From NCBI GenBank assembly GCA_039654915.1, contig CM077600.1, positions 27,862,453-27,926,452 on the forward strand: a stretch of DNA of 64,000 nucleotides, read 5' to 3'. Origin of the DNA: Aquilaria yunnanensis. Its lineage: Eukaryota; Streptophyta; Magnoliopsida; Malvales; Thymelaeaceae. The notes under the pieces are model-generated. The model worked only from the letters and a program-made list of their open reading frames with translations. It had not been told where the DNA came from and made no database searches. Position 1 is the stretch's first letter. Each line of letters starts with the position of its first letter. The position numbers and the translations under genes were made by a program. This document shows positions 21,241 to 31,188 of this stretch, piece by piece.

Positions 21241-21261
21241 TTTACCTTTTTAAAGTGAGAT

Positions 21262-21922
21262 TCATTTTATTAGATTTTACATGTATATGATTGATGCAAT
21301 GAATGCATGCAATACATAATGAGATTATGTTTTTTATCAAAATTTATATGCACGTGATTGATGTAATGGAATACATGCAATGAGATTATTTTTATCAGAT
21401 TTTATATGCATGTGATTGATGTAATGGATGCATGCAATATAAAGTGAGATTATATTTTTATCAGACTTTATATGCACGTGATTAATGTAATGGAATGCAT
21501 GCAATGAGATTATTTTTATCAGATTTTATATGCATGTGATTAATGTAATGGAATGCATGCAATGAGATTATTTTTATCAGATTTTATATGCGTGTGATTG
21601 ATGTAATGGAATGCATGCAATGAGATTATTTTTATCAGATTTTATATGCGTGTGATTGATGTAATAGATGCATGCAATATAAAGTGAGATTATGTTTTTA
21701 TCAGACTTTATATGCACGTGATTAATGTAATGGAATGCATGCAATGAGATTATTTTTATCAGATTTTATATGCATGTGATTAATGTAATGGAATGCATGC
21801 AATGAGATTATTTTTATCAGATTTTATATGCATGTGATTAATGTAATGGAATGCATGCAATGAGATTATTTTTATCAGATTTTATATGCACGTGATTAAT
21901 GTAATGGAATGCATGCAATGAG
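21262..21922. repeat. 59-67 bp tandem repeats in the element leader
   Basis: About eleven units containing TTTTTATCAGATTTTATATG, GTGATTAATGTAATGG and ATGCATGCAATGAGATTA. Two longer variants carry an extra ATATAAAGTGAGATTAT. The array lies between the PBS-like site and the cargo genes in the sense of the element. Confidence 0.9.
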
Positions 21923-21934
21923 TGAGTTTGCTTA

Positions 21935-22641
21935 TCCATTATCGTAGAACTTCAAAACTTTTAGTTGTCATTATAAAGACCAAAAAGTTAGCATAATTTG
22001 ATGCGTGGTTTTGATGCATGAAGAATAATTGCACAAGAAAGATAAGGTTATTAATAAGTTAAATAGCAATTAACAACTCATGAAGTATTATGGAAAAATG
22101 AATTAAAACCATAAATATAAGACACGAAGAAAATAAAAGTGTAGAGCAACAACATAGCATAACAAGGACGTGCTTATGGCGTTGGTAAAATGGTAGAAAT
22201 TCTATGGTCAGTTCTATGGTTAAGTGGGGAGTTCTATATGCATAAGGTAGCTTATCAAAAAGGCAAGGGATAGTTCCCGAATCCCGTCACTAAATCATAG
22301 TGACGGCCCGATTCCTTACCCTCTAGGGTTAATGTAAGGAATGGATTAATTCGAGTCGTAGCTTTTCGTGGGCCCATGCAGAGACTAACCGTCTCAGAAG
22401 GCAATACACTACTTTGCTACTTTGAAACCGGTGAAGGCTTGGAGACCGTGGCCTCACAAGGACAGCAACACCAATTCCGCTTAGAAAGAATCGTGTTTGA
22501 TTTAAGGAAGCTCGGGTATAGAGCTTCATATTGTGAATGCATTATGCATGTTTAGAATAAGTAAATATAACATATAAATCCACATAATAAGCAAAGTAAA
22601 TCAAAACAAATCAACTTTAGGCTCGACTCACTAACGTGGAG
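21935..22641 (-). other. 5' leader of unit A next to the primer-binding site
   Basis: Directly downstream of the LTR and PBS-like site in element sense. Includes a short inverted repeat (CGTCACTA / TAGTGACG at about 22286-22305). A 66-codon minus-strand frame at 22329-22529 is not convincing. No gag start was found. Confidence 0.45.
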
Positions 22642-22659
22642 TCCCCAGCGGAGTCGCCA
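22642..22659 (-). other. Primer-binding-site-like sequence
   Basis: The minus strand reads TGGCGACTCCGCTGGGGA, three bases after the LTR end ...TTGCCACA. It starts with TGG as needed to pair with a tRNA CCA end, and its 18-base length and position are those of a retroelement PBS. I do not assign the tRNA. Confidence 0.7.
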
Positions 22660-22662
22660 AGC

Positions 22663-24975
22663 TGTGGCAACGTCGGGTTTTCGGGAGTCGCCACCAATCT
22701 GTTTACCTAGGTCGATTGGTCACCTTAAATATTGGTCTGCGAGAGTTCGGGGGTTCGGGAGTACGGTTACGTTAAAACAACTTTGTTAAAACGCCCAAAA
22801 ATTGGCACCTTAGTTGATTTTAATTTTGTTTCGCTTTGCTTTTAAATAATTTTCAGTTAATTTAGAGATTTTAACTGAATTAGTCGAAATGTGGATTTTT
22901 AAGTTAATTTGTATAAAATTTTATACTTCCGAACCATGGACTCTGCCGAGTCATTTGGACACGGAAGATTTTGATTCCGAACCATGGACTCTGCCGAGTC
23001 ATTTGGACACGGAATTTGGTGAAATTTTAAACAATTTTATCCATATTGTAAATATGGATTTTTATCTTTATATTTATTTAATTTATTTAGTTAAAAAAAA
23101 AAGTTAATATTTTCCAAACCGTAGATCCTGCCAGATCATCCGGATATGGAAATTACTTTAATTAATTGTTAGTTATATAATTATTATTTTTATGGAATTT
23201 ATTATTACTAATTTGTAAGTATTTTGTTTATGAAAATTTTAGATTTATTAATAATCTAAAAAATTTTATTTTTTATTCTTTATATTTTCTTTTCTTTTCT
23301 TTCTTTTCTTTCTTTCTTTTCTTTCTTATTGATTTTATCTTTCTTTTAGTTTTATTTTTCCTTTCTTTTCTTTCTTTTCTTTTCTTTTCTTTTTCTTTTC
23401 TTTCTTTTCTTTTTTTATCTTTTCTTTTTCTTTTCTTTCTTTTCTTTCTTTCTTTTCTTTTTTTTATCTTTTTCTTATCTTTCTTATCTTTCTTATCTTT
23501 TTCTTATCTTTCTTTTAGTGTTTTTTTTAGTGAAAGTTATTTATTATTTAAATAATTATTCAATTTATAAAAGAAAAATAAAAATAATTGGATTTTTGAA
23601 AAATGATTTTTATTAGGCTTAATAATTAATTAAAAAAATAATCTTCTTTTAATTTTCATTTATTTATTTATTAGTAAGGGTAAAGGTGAATTAAATAAAA
23701 AAATTATATAAAGGAAAATTAATAATAATAAAGTGGGGCTTTTTGGCCATCCACTTTAAAAATAAATAATAATAAAGGTTAGCAAAGTTAATTAAATTAA
23801 TTAACAACAATAATAAAAATTAGCCAAGTTTAATTAAATTAATTGATTAACAACAATAATAAAAAGTTAGTCAAGTTAATTAAATTAATTGATTAACAAC
23901 AATAATAAAAAGTTAGTCAAGTTAATTAAATTAATTAATTAACAACAATAATAAAAAGTTAGTCAAGTTAATTAAATTAATTAATTAACAACAATAATAA
24001 AAAGTTGGTCAAGTTAATTAAATTAATTAATTAACAACAATAAAAGTTAGCCAAGTTAATTAAATTAATTAATTAACAACAATAAAAGTTAGCCAAGTTA
24101 ATTAATTAATTAATTAACAACAATAAAAGTTAGCCAAGTTAATTAATTAATTAACAAAAATAATAAAAAGTTAGACAAGTTAATTAAATTAATTAACAAC
24201 AATAATAAAAAGTTAGCCAAGTTAATTAAATTAATTAATTAACAACAATAATAAAAAGTTAATTAATTGTTAACAACAATTATAAAAGTTAGTAATAATG
24301 CAAAAATTAAAAGGTTAGTAACAATAATAGTATTAAAAGTTAGTTGTTAGTAAGTTAATAACAACAATAAAAAAAGGGGTTAGTAATAAACAAATAATAA
24401 ACAAACAAGTAAAAATTAAAAGGGTTAGTAATTAATTCTGCAAGAACAAAATAAAAGGTTAGTGACCAAAGTGAAAGAAAATTGAAAAGATGAAGGATTA
24501 AATGAGAGTTGTACCCTTAAAAACTGAATTTGAAATTCTGGAAACGTGAAGAACAGAACGCACGCGCGCGGGGGGAGAGAAAAAAAAGAAAAAAAAAAAA
24601 AAGGGTCAGAGAAGGTTTAGGTTTTCTGGAGAGGAAGAGAAGAGGGCCAGGGACCTAGGCTATAATTTTTTCTTTTTTCAAAACGGAGCTCTAAGCTTCA
24701 TTTCTATTTTTTTTCTCTGTTCAGCACAAAATTTGGGGGGCTATTTATAGAGGAAGTTTAGCTGAACTGTTGATGGATAAATTAATAAAAAATTTCAAAC
24801 TTATCTTTTAAATTGGTAAAATGACAATTTTAGTCCTTTACGTCTCTCAGCCTCTGGATAAGTTCCTGAAGCTTCTGATTTTGACAATTTTGTCGTTTTC
24901 TGTCAATTGGAGCCAAAAACGTCGGCAGGCTCAAAATTTTATGTGACAAACTACCAAATGCTCCTGGAACTTTTA
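22663..24975 (-). repeat. 5' LTR of unit A, lacking its first ~280 bases
   Basis: Matches 7964-10275 at a fixed offset of 14,699 with no insertions or deletions, including the homopolymer runs. It ends at the GGAACTTTTAT junction, after which minisatellite DNA of unit B begins via a short unmatched piece (24976-25012). The missing part is the beginning of U3, while the TATA box (24741-24750) is kept. Confidence 0.88.
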
Positions 24976-25012
24976 TGTGTCCAATTTTATGCTTGATTAT
25001 GGCGACTCCCCT
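24976..25012. other. Rearrangement junction between unit A LTR and unit B
   Basis: About 37 bases (with GTGTCCAATTTTATGC and GGCGACTCCCC) belong to neither the LTR alignment nor the repeat array. They mark the loss of unit B's purine tract and 3' LTR together with the start of this LTR. Confidence 0.7.
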
Positions 25013-26395
25013 TGATTGTTTGTTTGAGGTTTAAGGAAAGGTCCTTGGAACCTCTAACGATAGGAAAGGTTCTATCGTTGTAAGATGGACTGAATGATTG
25101 ATTGTTTGTTTGAGGTTTAAGGAAAGGTCCTTAGAACCTCTAACGATAGGAAAGGTTCTATCGTTGTAAGATGGACTGAATGATTGATTGTTTGTTTGAG
25201 GTTTAAGGAAAGGTCCTTGGAACCTCTAACGATAGGAAAGGTTCTATCGTTGTAAGATGGACTGAATGATTGATTGTTTGTTTGAGGTTTAAGGAAAGGT
25301 CCTTGGAACCTCTAACGATAGGAAAGGTTCTATCGTTGTAAGATGGACTGAATGATTGATTGTTTGTTTGAGGTTTAAGGAAAGGTCCTTGGAACCTCTA
25401 ACGATAGGAAAGGTTCTATCGTTGTAAGATGGACTGAATGATTGATTGTTTGTTTGAGGTTTAAGGAAAGGTCCTTAGAACCTCTAACGATAGGAAAGGT
25501 TCTATCGTTGTAAGATGGACTGAATGATTGATTGTTTGAGGTTAAGGAACTCTCCTTAAAACCTCGACGATAGGAACTCTCCTATCGTTGAAAGTTTGAG
25601 GTTAAGGGCCCTACCTTAGAACCTCTGCGATAAGAACTCTCTTATCGTTTAAGAAAAATTGATGATTGATTGTTTGAGGTTTAAGGAACTCTCCTTAGAA
25701 CCTCGACGATAGGAACTCTTTTATCGTTGAAAGTTTGAGGTTAAGGGCCCTACCTTAGAACCTATGCGATAAGAATTCTCTTATCGTTTGAAGAAAAATT
25801 GATGATTGAGGTTAAGGGTCCTACCTTAGAACCTTGATGATAGGAACTCTCCTATCGTTTGAAGGAAAATTGATGATTTTGAGGTTAAGGGTCCTACCTT
25901 AGAACCTCGATGATAGGAACTCTCCTATCGTTTGGAGGAAAATTGATGATTTTGAGGTTAAGGGTCCTACCTTAGAACCTCGACGATAGGAACTCTCCTA
26001 TCGTTTGAAGGAAAATTGTTTATTTTGAGGTTAAGGGTCCTACCTTAGAACCCCGATGATGAAAATTGATTATTTTCGAGACAAAGGTTCCATCCTTAAA
26101 ATCCCGACGATGAAAATTGATTATTTTCGAGGCAAAGGTTCCATCCTTAAAACCCCGATGATGAAAATTGATTGTTCTTCGAGGCAAAGGTTCCATCCTT
26201 AAAACCCCGATGATGAAAATTGATTGTTTTCGAGGCAAAGGTTCCATCCTTAAAACCCCGATGAAAATTGATTGTTTTCGAGACAAAGGTTCCATCCTTA
26301 AAACCTCGATGAAAATTGATTGTTTTCGAGGCAAAGGTTCCATCCTTAAAACCCCGATGATGAAAATTGATTTTGAGGCTAAGGAGCTTTCCTTA
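25013..26395. repeat. Minisatellite array B with double-hairpin units
   Basis: Begins with six near-identical units of about 84 bp having two hairpins: GAGGTTTAAGGA/TCCTTGGAACCTC and AACGATAG/CTATCGTT. These are followed by diverged units (25540-26035) and 48-51 bp units like those of array A. In diverged units both arms change together: CGATAGGA pairs with TCCTATCG and CGATAAGA pairs with TCTTATCG. Confidence 0.92.
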
Positions 26396-26919
26396 GGACC
26401 TCGAGCGAAATTTATATGAAAGCAATTGAAATTGGAATAATTTTCTTCGAAAGTGTGAATTTTCATAATAGGTGAGTGCAAAAATTTAAACTTCGATAAG
26501 ATGAGTGAATCTTGATGATGACAATAACATTGACAAATTATGTAAAGGGAACGGATGTTTGGAATCAATATCCAAGGTTCATCTAATATTTTTTTCAGTA
26601 AATATAGATTCCCTTGTGAGATATGTCATCCAAATAAGGTTAAAGCTTAACTACCCCAAAATGTTATGCCTAGTAGACCTAATAGGATGCGTCTCAAGAG
26701 TAACAAAAATTACTCTTTACTCAGCCATTCCAACCTAAAGGCATTGTCGCATGGTTTTAATATCAGCATGGACGAAACTATCTTATAAGATAACGAAATT
26801 CCCTGAAAAGAAAAACTGAAATACGAAAGAAAATGCTGATAATAAAACTAAAGGACAAGAAAAACGGATCAGATCGCTTCTTTCTTCCACAATACTTCAA
26901 CAGGGTGAGTAGATGACCA
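26396..26919 (-). other. Spacer between minisatellite B and LOG-like gene B
   Basis: Close copy of 13606-14128 with scattered substitutions and a small insertion near 26790. Non-coding as far as seen. Confidence 0.6.
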
Positions 26920-27549
26920 TTATGGGAGTGAACTGGTCGGGAAAGACTGTCGTGTCCAGTCTATCTGAATCATTGCTGGATCTGGTTCAGGAACAAAAGC
27001 TTGTATTTTATCTAGCAATTCTTCAGCAGTTGTTGCGGATATTATGATTCGCCGTGCCACTCTTGATATGAAATTCTTCTGCATAGCATAATCCATAAAA
27101 GCTATCAGACCTGTAAAGAAATTGTTAACATTTAAAAGCCCAATGTGTTTCTTATGCAAATTAAGTTGGGCCATGGAAGCAATTTGAAAGACTTCTCCCA
27201 ATGTGCCAAAACCACCTGGTAGAGCGATAAAAGCATCAGCATTTAAAAGCATTTGTAACACACGCTCTTGCAAATTTTTAACCACTAATTCTTCTCCAAT
27301 CGTGCCCCCAGAAATAAATTTCAGAGGTCCAGGGATAATGCCCAGAACTTGACTTCCTCCTAGAGATACTGTTGATGCTACACCTCCCATTAATCCGACA
27401 CTACCTCCTCCATAAACTAAATGTATTTTTCGCTCAGCTAATACTCTACCCAAATGGTTGGCTGCTTTTAAATACTCTTCATCTTTTCCAGGAAAAGCCC
27501 CAGAAAATACACAAATACTTCGGGATTTACGAGTTGGGGTTTTCTCCAT
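26920..27549 (-). CDS. LOG-like cytokinin phosphoribohydrolase, unit B copy (motif intact)
   Basis: 209 residues from MEKTPTRKSRS, with four amino-acid differences from the unit A copy that I can see (60, 61, 111 and the residue after LHKK). Unlike copy A it keeps the family hallmark PGGFGTLGE (111-119), together with YGGGSVGLMGG (46-56) and the arginine in LQER, so it could be an active phosphoribohydrolase releasing free cytokinins from nucleotide precursors. It has a TATA box in the same place as copy A (plus-strand TATTTATAG about 33-41 bases beyond the start) and 87-bp repeats upstream. No stop, intron or frameshift. An upstream in-frame ATG at 27636 would add 29 hydrophobic residues but precedes the TATA box and is disfavoured. 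Confidence 0.87.
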   Translation of the reverse strand: MEKTPTRKSRSICVFSGAFPGKDEEYLKAANHLGRVLAERKIHLVYGGGSVGLMGGVASTVSLGGSQVLGIIPGPLKFISGGTIGEELVVKNLQERVLQMLLNADAFIALPGGFGTLGEVFQIASMAQLNLHKKHIGLLNVNNFFTGLIAFMDYAMQKNFISRVARRIIISATTAEELLDKIQAFVPEPDPAMIQIDWTRQSFPTSSLP

Positions 27550-27644
27550 TCCTATCCTTACCCTTGTGAGAAAAGAGGATATATTTATAGAGATGAAGAG
27601 ATAAGGCAATAATTTTATTTTCAAGAATGGATACATTATTGCCA

Positions 27645-28095
27645 GCTATTCACAGTAGTCACGAGTATGACTTTGGTCAGGTATGGGTACATTATCGTTA
27701 AAAGAGGAGGAAAATTTTTAAAATAGCTGCTAGCATGTACAGTAGTCACTACTGTAGCTTACGTCAGGAGTAGGTACGTGATTGTTGGAAGAGAAGGAAA
27801 ATTTTAAAAAGTGGCAGCTATATACAGTAATCATAACTGTATCTCATGTCAGGAGTGGGTACATTATTGGGAGGATAATTTCAAAAGCAACAGCTAGCAT
27901 GTACAGTAATCGTGACTTTGGTTCACGTCAGGAGTGAATACATTATTACCAAAAGGGGAGGAAAATTTCAAAAGCGACAGCTAGCATGTACAGTAATCGT
28001 GACTTTGGTTAACGTCAGGAGTGGATACATTATTACCAAAAGGGGAGGAAAATTTCAAAAGCGACAGCTAGCATGTACAGTAATCGTGACTTTGA
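27645..28095 (-). repeat. 87-bp tandem repeats upstream of LOG-like gene B
   Basis: About five copies of the same unit as at 14855-15385, with one internally shortened copy near 27860-27890. The TGACG-type word is kept in most copies. Confidence 0.85.
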
Positions 28096-28142
28096 TCCTC
28101 GTCTTCCACTGGCTTCGCGTCCAGTAATGGCTTTAATGCTTT

Positions 28143-28691
28143 CTATGAATCGGTGATTTGCATCTCATCTAGCTTTCTCACAAACTGGCAAACAGGGTCG
28201 TTTAGGGTCAGATTCCCAAGACTGTAACGATCTCGTTCTTTTTGGAAAATTATCCATAATCCAACAACCTCAAATTGCACTATTCCGCAAGAATGCGCTT
28301 CAAGAACCTCTCGAATATCTTCTAGAGATTCCTTACGCAAGCCATTCTTAATGAATATTATTCTATCATTACGATTTCTGGTGATCACTCCTGGAGAACG
28401 ACATTTATTGCCGCAAATCTACCATCCACAATTATGACAAACGCCTAGCCTCTTTGCTCTTCTTTTTTTGGCATAAGCGCTTTTACCAAAGCCGGGCATA
28501 CGGGGAAAGAACGCTTCTGGAACTTCACCAGCTGAACGAACCTTAGCTTCGATTAGCCACCGCACATTATCAGGAATGCCTTTGTGCATAAATACTCTGA
28601 ATCGTTCACATCTAGCTTGATAAATCTTTTTAAGAACATTTATTGGGAAGGAAGGAAAATACTTTCGTAGGGCGGAAAGAAAAGATTCCAT
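28143..28691 (-). pseudogene. Cysteine-rich gene copy 1 of unit B, interrupted by one stop
   Basis: Nearly identical to 15433-15981 and starting MESFLSALRKYFPSFP. A TAG at 28419-28421 replaces the tryptophan codon at residue 91, inside the cysteine cluster, so C93, C97 and the C-terminal half are cut off. A 12-base segment before the start differs from unit A. Confidence 0.85.
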
Positions 28692-28915
28692 TGATGAAGG
28701 AGGTATTTAAGAGAAGAAAGAAATTAGTGATTGTAGGAAACAGAAATAACTAACATATATTTATAGTGATGAAAGGGATAATGCGTTAATTACACTTGCA
28801 GAAGCAAGTACATTATTGTCAAAAGAAAAGACAAATGACAGCTTATATGTACAGCAATCATGACTGTGGCTCTCATCTTCCCCTGATTTATGTCCAGTAA
28901 TGGCTTCAATGCCTT

Positions 28916-29326
28916 CTATAAGTCGGGGATTTGCTTCCCATCCAGTTTTCTTACAAACTGACAAACAGGATCGTTTAAAGTCACATTCCCAAGACTGTAA
29001 CGGTTTCGTTCTTTATGGTAAGTCCTCCATAAACTGATAATTTCACCTTGCACTTTTCCACAAGAATGCGTTTCAAGAGTTTCTCGGATATCTTCCAGAG
29101 ATTCCTTACGCAGGCCATTCTTAATGAATTTTCTTTTATCTTCACGATTTATGGAGATGTATCCTAAAGAGCGACATTTAGTAATACAATTCCATCGCCC
29201 ACATTTATAACACACGCCTAGTCTCTTTGCTCTTCGCCTTTTGGCATAACGGCTTTTACCTAAACCGGGCATGCGGGGCATAAATGCATCTGGAACTTCA
29301 CCTGCCAAACGAACCTTAGCTTCAAT
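28916..29326 (-). pseudogene. 5'-truncated cysteine-rich gene copy 2 of unit B
   Basis: Matches copy 2 of unit A from about residue 48 to the end, with the basic stretch and all four cysteines, ending LDGKQIPDL. Its N-terminus is replaced at 29327 by AT-rich LTR sequence. The join lies in AATTA, shared by both sides, which fits a deletion with microhomology. Copy 3, the leader and the PBS are missing from unit B. Confidence 0.85.
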
Positions 29327-29904
29327 TAATAATAATATTAAAAGTTAGTTGTTAGTAAGTTAATAACAACAAAAAAAAAAGGGTTAGTAATAATAACAAA
29401 TAAGTAAACAAGTAAAAATTAAAATAGTTAGGAATTAATTCTCTGCAAGGATAAAATAAAAGTTAGTGACTTAAATGAACGAATATAGAAACATAAAGGA
29501 TTAAAACAGGGTTTGACCTTGAGAATTGAAATTTTGAATTCTCGTTTACGGGAAACAAAGTATCGCGAGGGGCTGGCGAAGGGGGGGGCTGGCTGGGGCA
29601 GCTGGCGACGCGGCGGGGAGGCGAGGCGGCGAGGCGGCGAGGGCGGCGCGGAGCAGCAGGGCGGCGTGGCGGGGAGACGGCGGGGCGACGGCGGCGCTAC
29701 GGCGGGGCGGTGTGAGCGGCGGGGCGGCGAGGCGACGGGGCGGCTTGGCGGCTGGGGAGAGGAAACGAACGGCGGAGGAGGACGGCGGCGTCACGGCGAG
29801 ATGGGCGGCGGGACGGCAAGGTGGAAGGACGGCGGCGGCGCGAGGGAGAGGGACGGCGGCGGCGAACGGCGTAGGGCGGCGGCGGCGGGCAGCGAGGGGC
29901 ACGG

Positions 29905-29938
<34 letters not shown>

Positions 29939-30597
29939 ACAGCAGTGAAAAAAAAAAAAAATTGGCTTTCTGGGGAAGAAGGGAAGAGGGCTGGGGCTAA
30001 GGGCTGTAATTTTCTCTTTTTTTAAAACGGAGCTCTAAGTTTTTTTGCTATTTTTTTCTGTGTTCAGCACAAAATTTGGGGGGCTATTTATAGAGGAAGT
30101 TTAGCTGAACTGTTGATTGATAAATTAATAAAAAAATTCAAACTTATCTCTTAAATTGGTAAAATGACAATTTTAGTCCTTTACGTCTCTCAGTCTCTGG
30201 ATAAGTTCCTGAAGCTTCTGATTTTGACAATTTTGTCGTTTTCTGTCAATTTGAGCCAAAAACGTCGGCAGGCTCAAAATTTTATGTGACAAACTGCCAA
30301 ATGCTCCTGGAACTTTCAGAATTTGTCAATTTTGCCTGAAACTTCTTAATTTTGTCATTTTTACCTCAAACTTTTAAATTTTGTCATTTTTATGGAGTTT
30401 TCTTTTTTTCTTTCAAACATACACATATACACACATATATCAAATCTTAAAAAAAATATATATATTTTAAACTAATTAAAAAAAAATTTAGTAATAATAA
30501 TAACAATAATAATAATAATACATTTTTTTATTTAATTTTTTTTATTTAATTTTTTTTTAAAATTATTTTAATGGCCGGACGAAATTGGGTGTCAACA
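29327..30597 (-). repeat. Partial 5' LTR of unit B (U3 and start of R)
   Basis: Starts TGTTGACACCCAATTTCG at 30597 and follows the other LTRs through the TATA box (30084-30093) to the region matching about 9630 of the left LTR, then stops. It is clearly diverged from the two LTRs of unit A, both in the AT-rich U3 end and by a large GC-rich block at 29575-29905 in place of a short CG-rich patch. Confidence 0.85.
29575..29940. repeat. GGCGG-rich block and (GA)n tract inside the unit B LTR
   Basis: About 330 bases dominated by G and C with irregular GGCGG/GGCGACGG words on the plus strand, followed by a (GA)n run at 29908-29935. In element sense it lies in the transcribed 5' leader and is C-rich. 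Long frames are open on both strands only because stop codons are scarce in such DNA. Confidence 0.85.
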
Positions 30598-30602
30598 GGA
30601 GC
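30598..30602. repeat. Right target-site duplication (GGAGC)
   Basis: Identical to 7959-7963 and adjacent to the TG/CA end of the right-hand LTR. Confidence 0.75.
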
Positions 30603-31178
30603 CACCAAAGCTAAATGGTGGGCATGGGCATGGGCGTGGCGGCGGTTATTGTAGTCCACGATCCCATTGCCATGGGTGATCAGTCATTGCCACAACAAGA
30701 TTGGCCTTAACACTTCCCCTTCTTTTCACTTCTGCCAACAAGTCGCTTTAAGTTTGTATTCATGAATGGCTAGGCTAGCTGCCTACTAGTTAGTGGGTAG
30801 TTAAGCTAGCGAATAGGATACGACTACTTTTTATCAGAAAGTCTTTGCTTTACGATTAGAAGTTTGCACTTAACCAACTGATTAAGCAGGGGAGACCAAC
30901 TTCCTAGTTTAGTTAATGATGTGATATTATTGTGTGATCACAAACTCACGTAGTTTAGTTGGGGAAAGAAGGTAGGTAACCACTTGTTTTTTTCCTGTCC
31001 CTGAAATATATAGATATATATGTTAACGATCGGATTGTGAGTTCTCAGAAGACCGAGAACTAGATGTCGGATATGTCATTGAACTTGCTAGTCTGCTGGT
31101 CTGAGTCTCAGTGGTGAGTGTTTGCCTACCTTGATGGTGGTTTTCCTCACCCATTAATGGCGGGAGGAGGGGTATTTA
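30603..31178. other. Spacer between LTR element and MULE, no gene seen
   Basis: Joined to 7590-7958 before the insertion. Contains a short inverted repeat (GAGTTCTCAG/CCGAGAACT near 31040-31060). No coding content recognised. Confidence 0.5.
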
Positions 31179-31188
31179 TAGCTATTGG
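31179..31188. repeat. Left target-site duplication of the MULE
   Basis: TAGCTATTGG precedes the left inverted end and recurs at 32382-32391 directly after the right end. Length 9-10 bp, as usual for Mutator-like elements. Confidence 0.8.

Larger units (their letters stand above)
7964..30597 (-). mobile_element. Composite cargo-carrying LTR retroelement (rearranged dimer)
   Basis: On the minus strand the element begins TGTTGACACCCAATTTCG (30597) and ends TTGCCACA (7964), flanked by GGAGC on both sides. Unit A spans 24975-7964: a truncated 5' LTR, a PBS-like site, a leader with repeats, three cysteine-rich ORFs, a LOG-like ORF, a minisatellite, a purine tract and a full 3' LTR. Unit B spans 30597-24976: the first half of a 5' LTR, a truncated cysteine-rich ORF, a second cysteine-rich ORF, LOG and minisatellite, then a direct join into the LTR of unit A. 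No gag, protease, reverse transcriptase or integrase sequence was recognised in either unit, so it must be non-autonomous (LARD-like). Cargo genes lie in the sense of the element. LTR orientation rests on the TATA box, the PBS-like site and the purine tract, which all agree. Confidence 0.82.

Noticed and set aside
29513..30025. Gly/Arg-rich frames on both strands in the GC-rich block
   Set aside because: Stop codons are rare in GGCGG-type DNA; the composition explains the openness, and the related LTRs lack the frame.
7964..30597. Interpreting the large element as an endogenous caulimovirus or other integrated virus
   Set aside because: No movement protein, coat, reverse transcriptase or RNase H was found, and LTR ends, purine tract, PBS-like site and flanking duplication indicate an LTR element. 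Only the cysteine-rich genes look virus-like.
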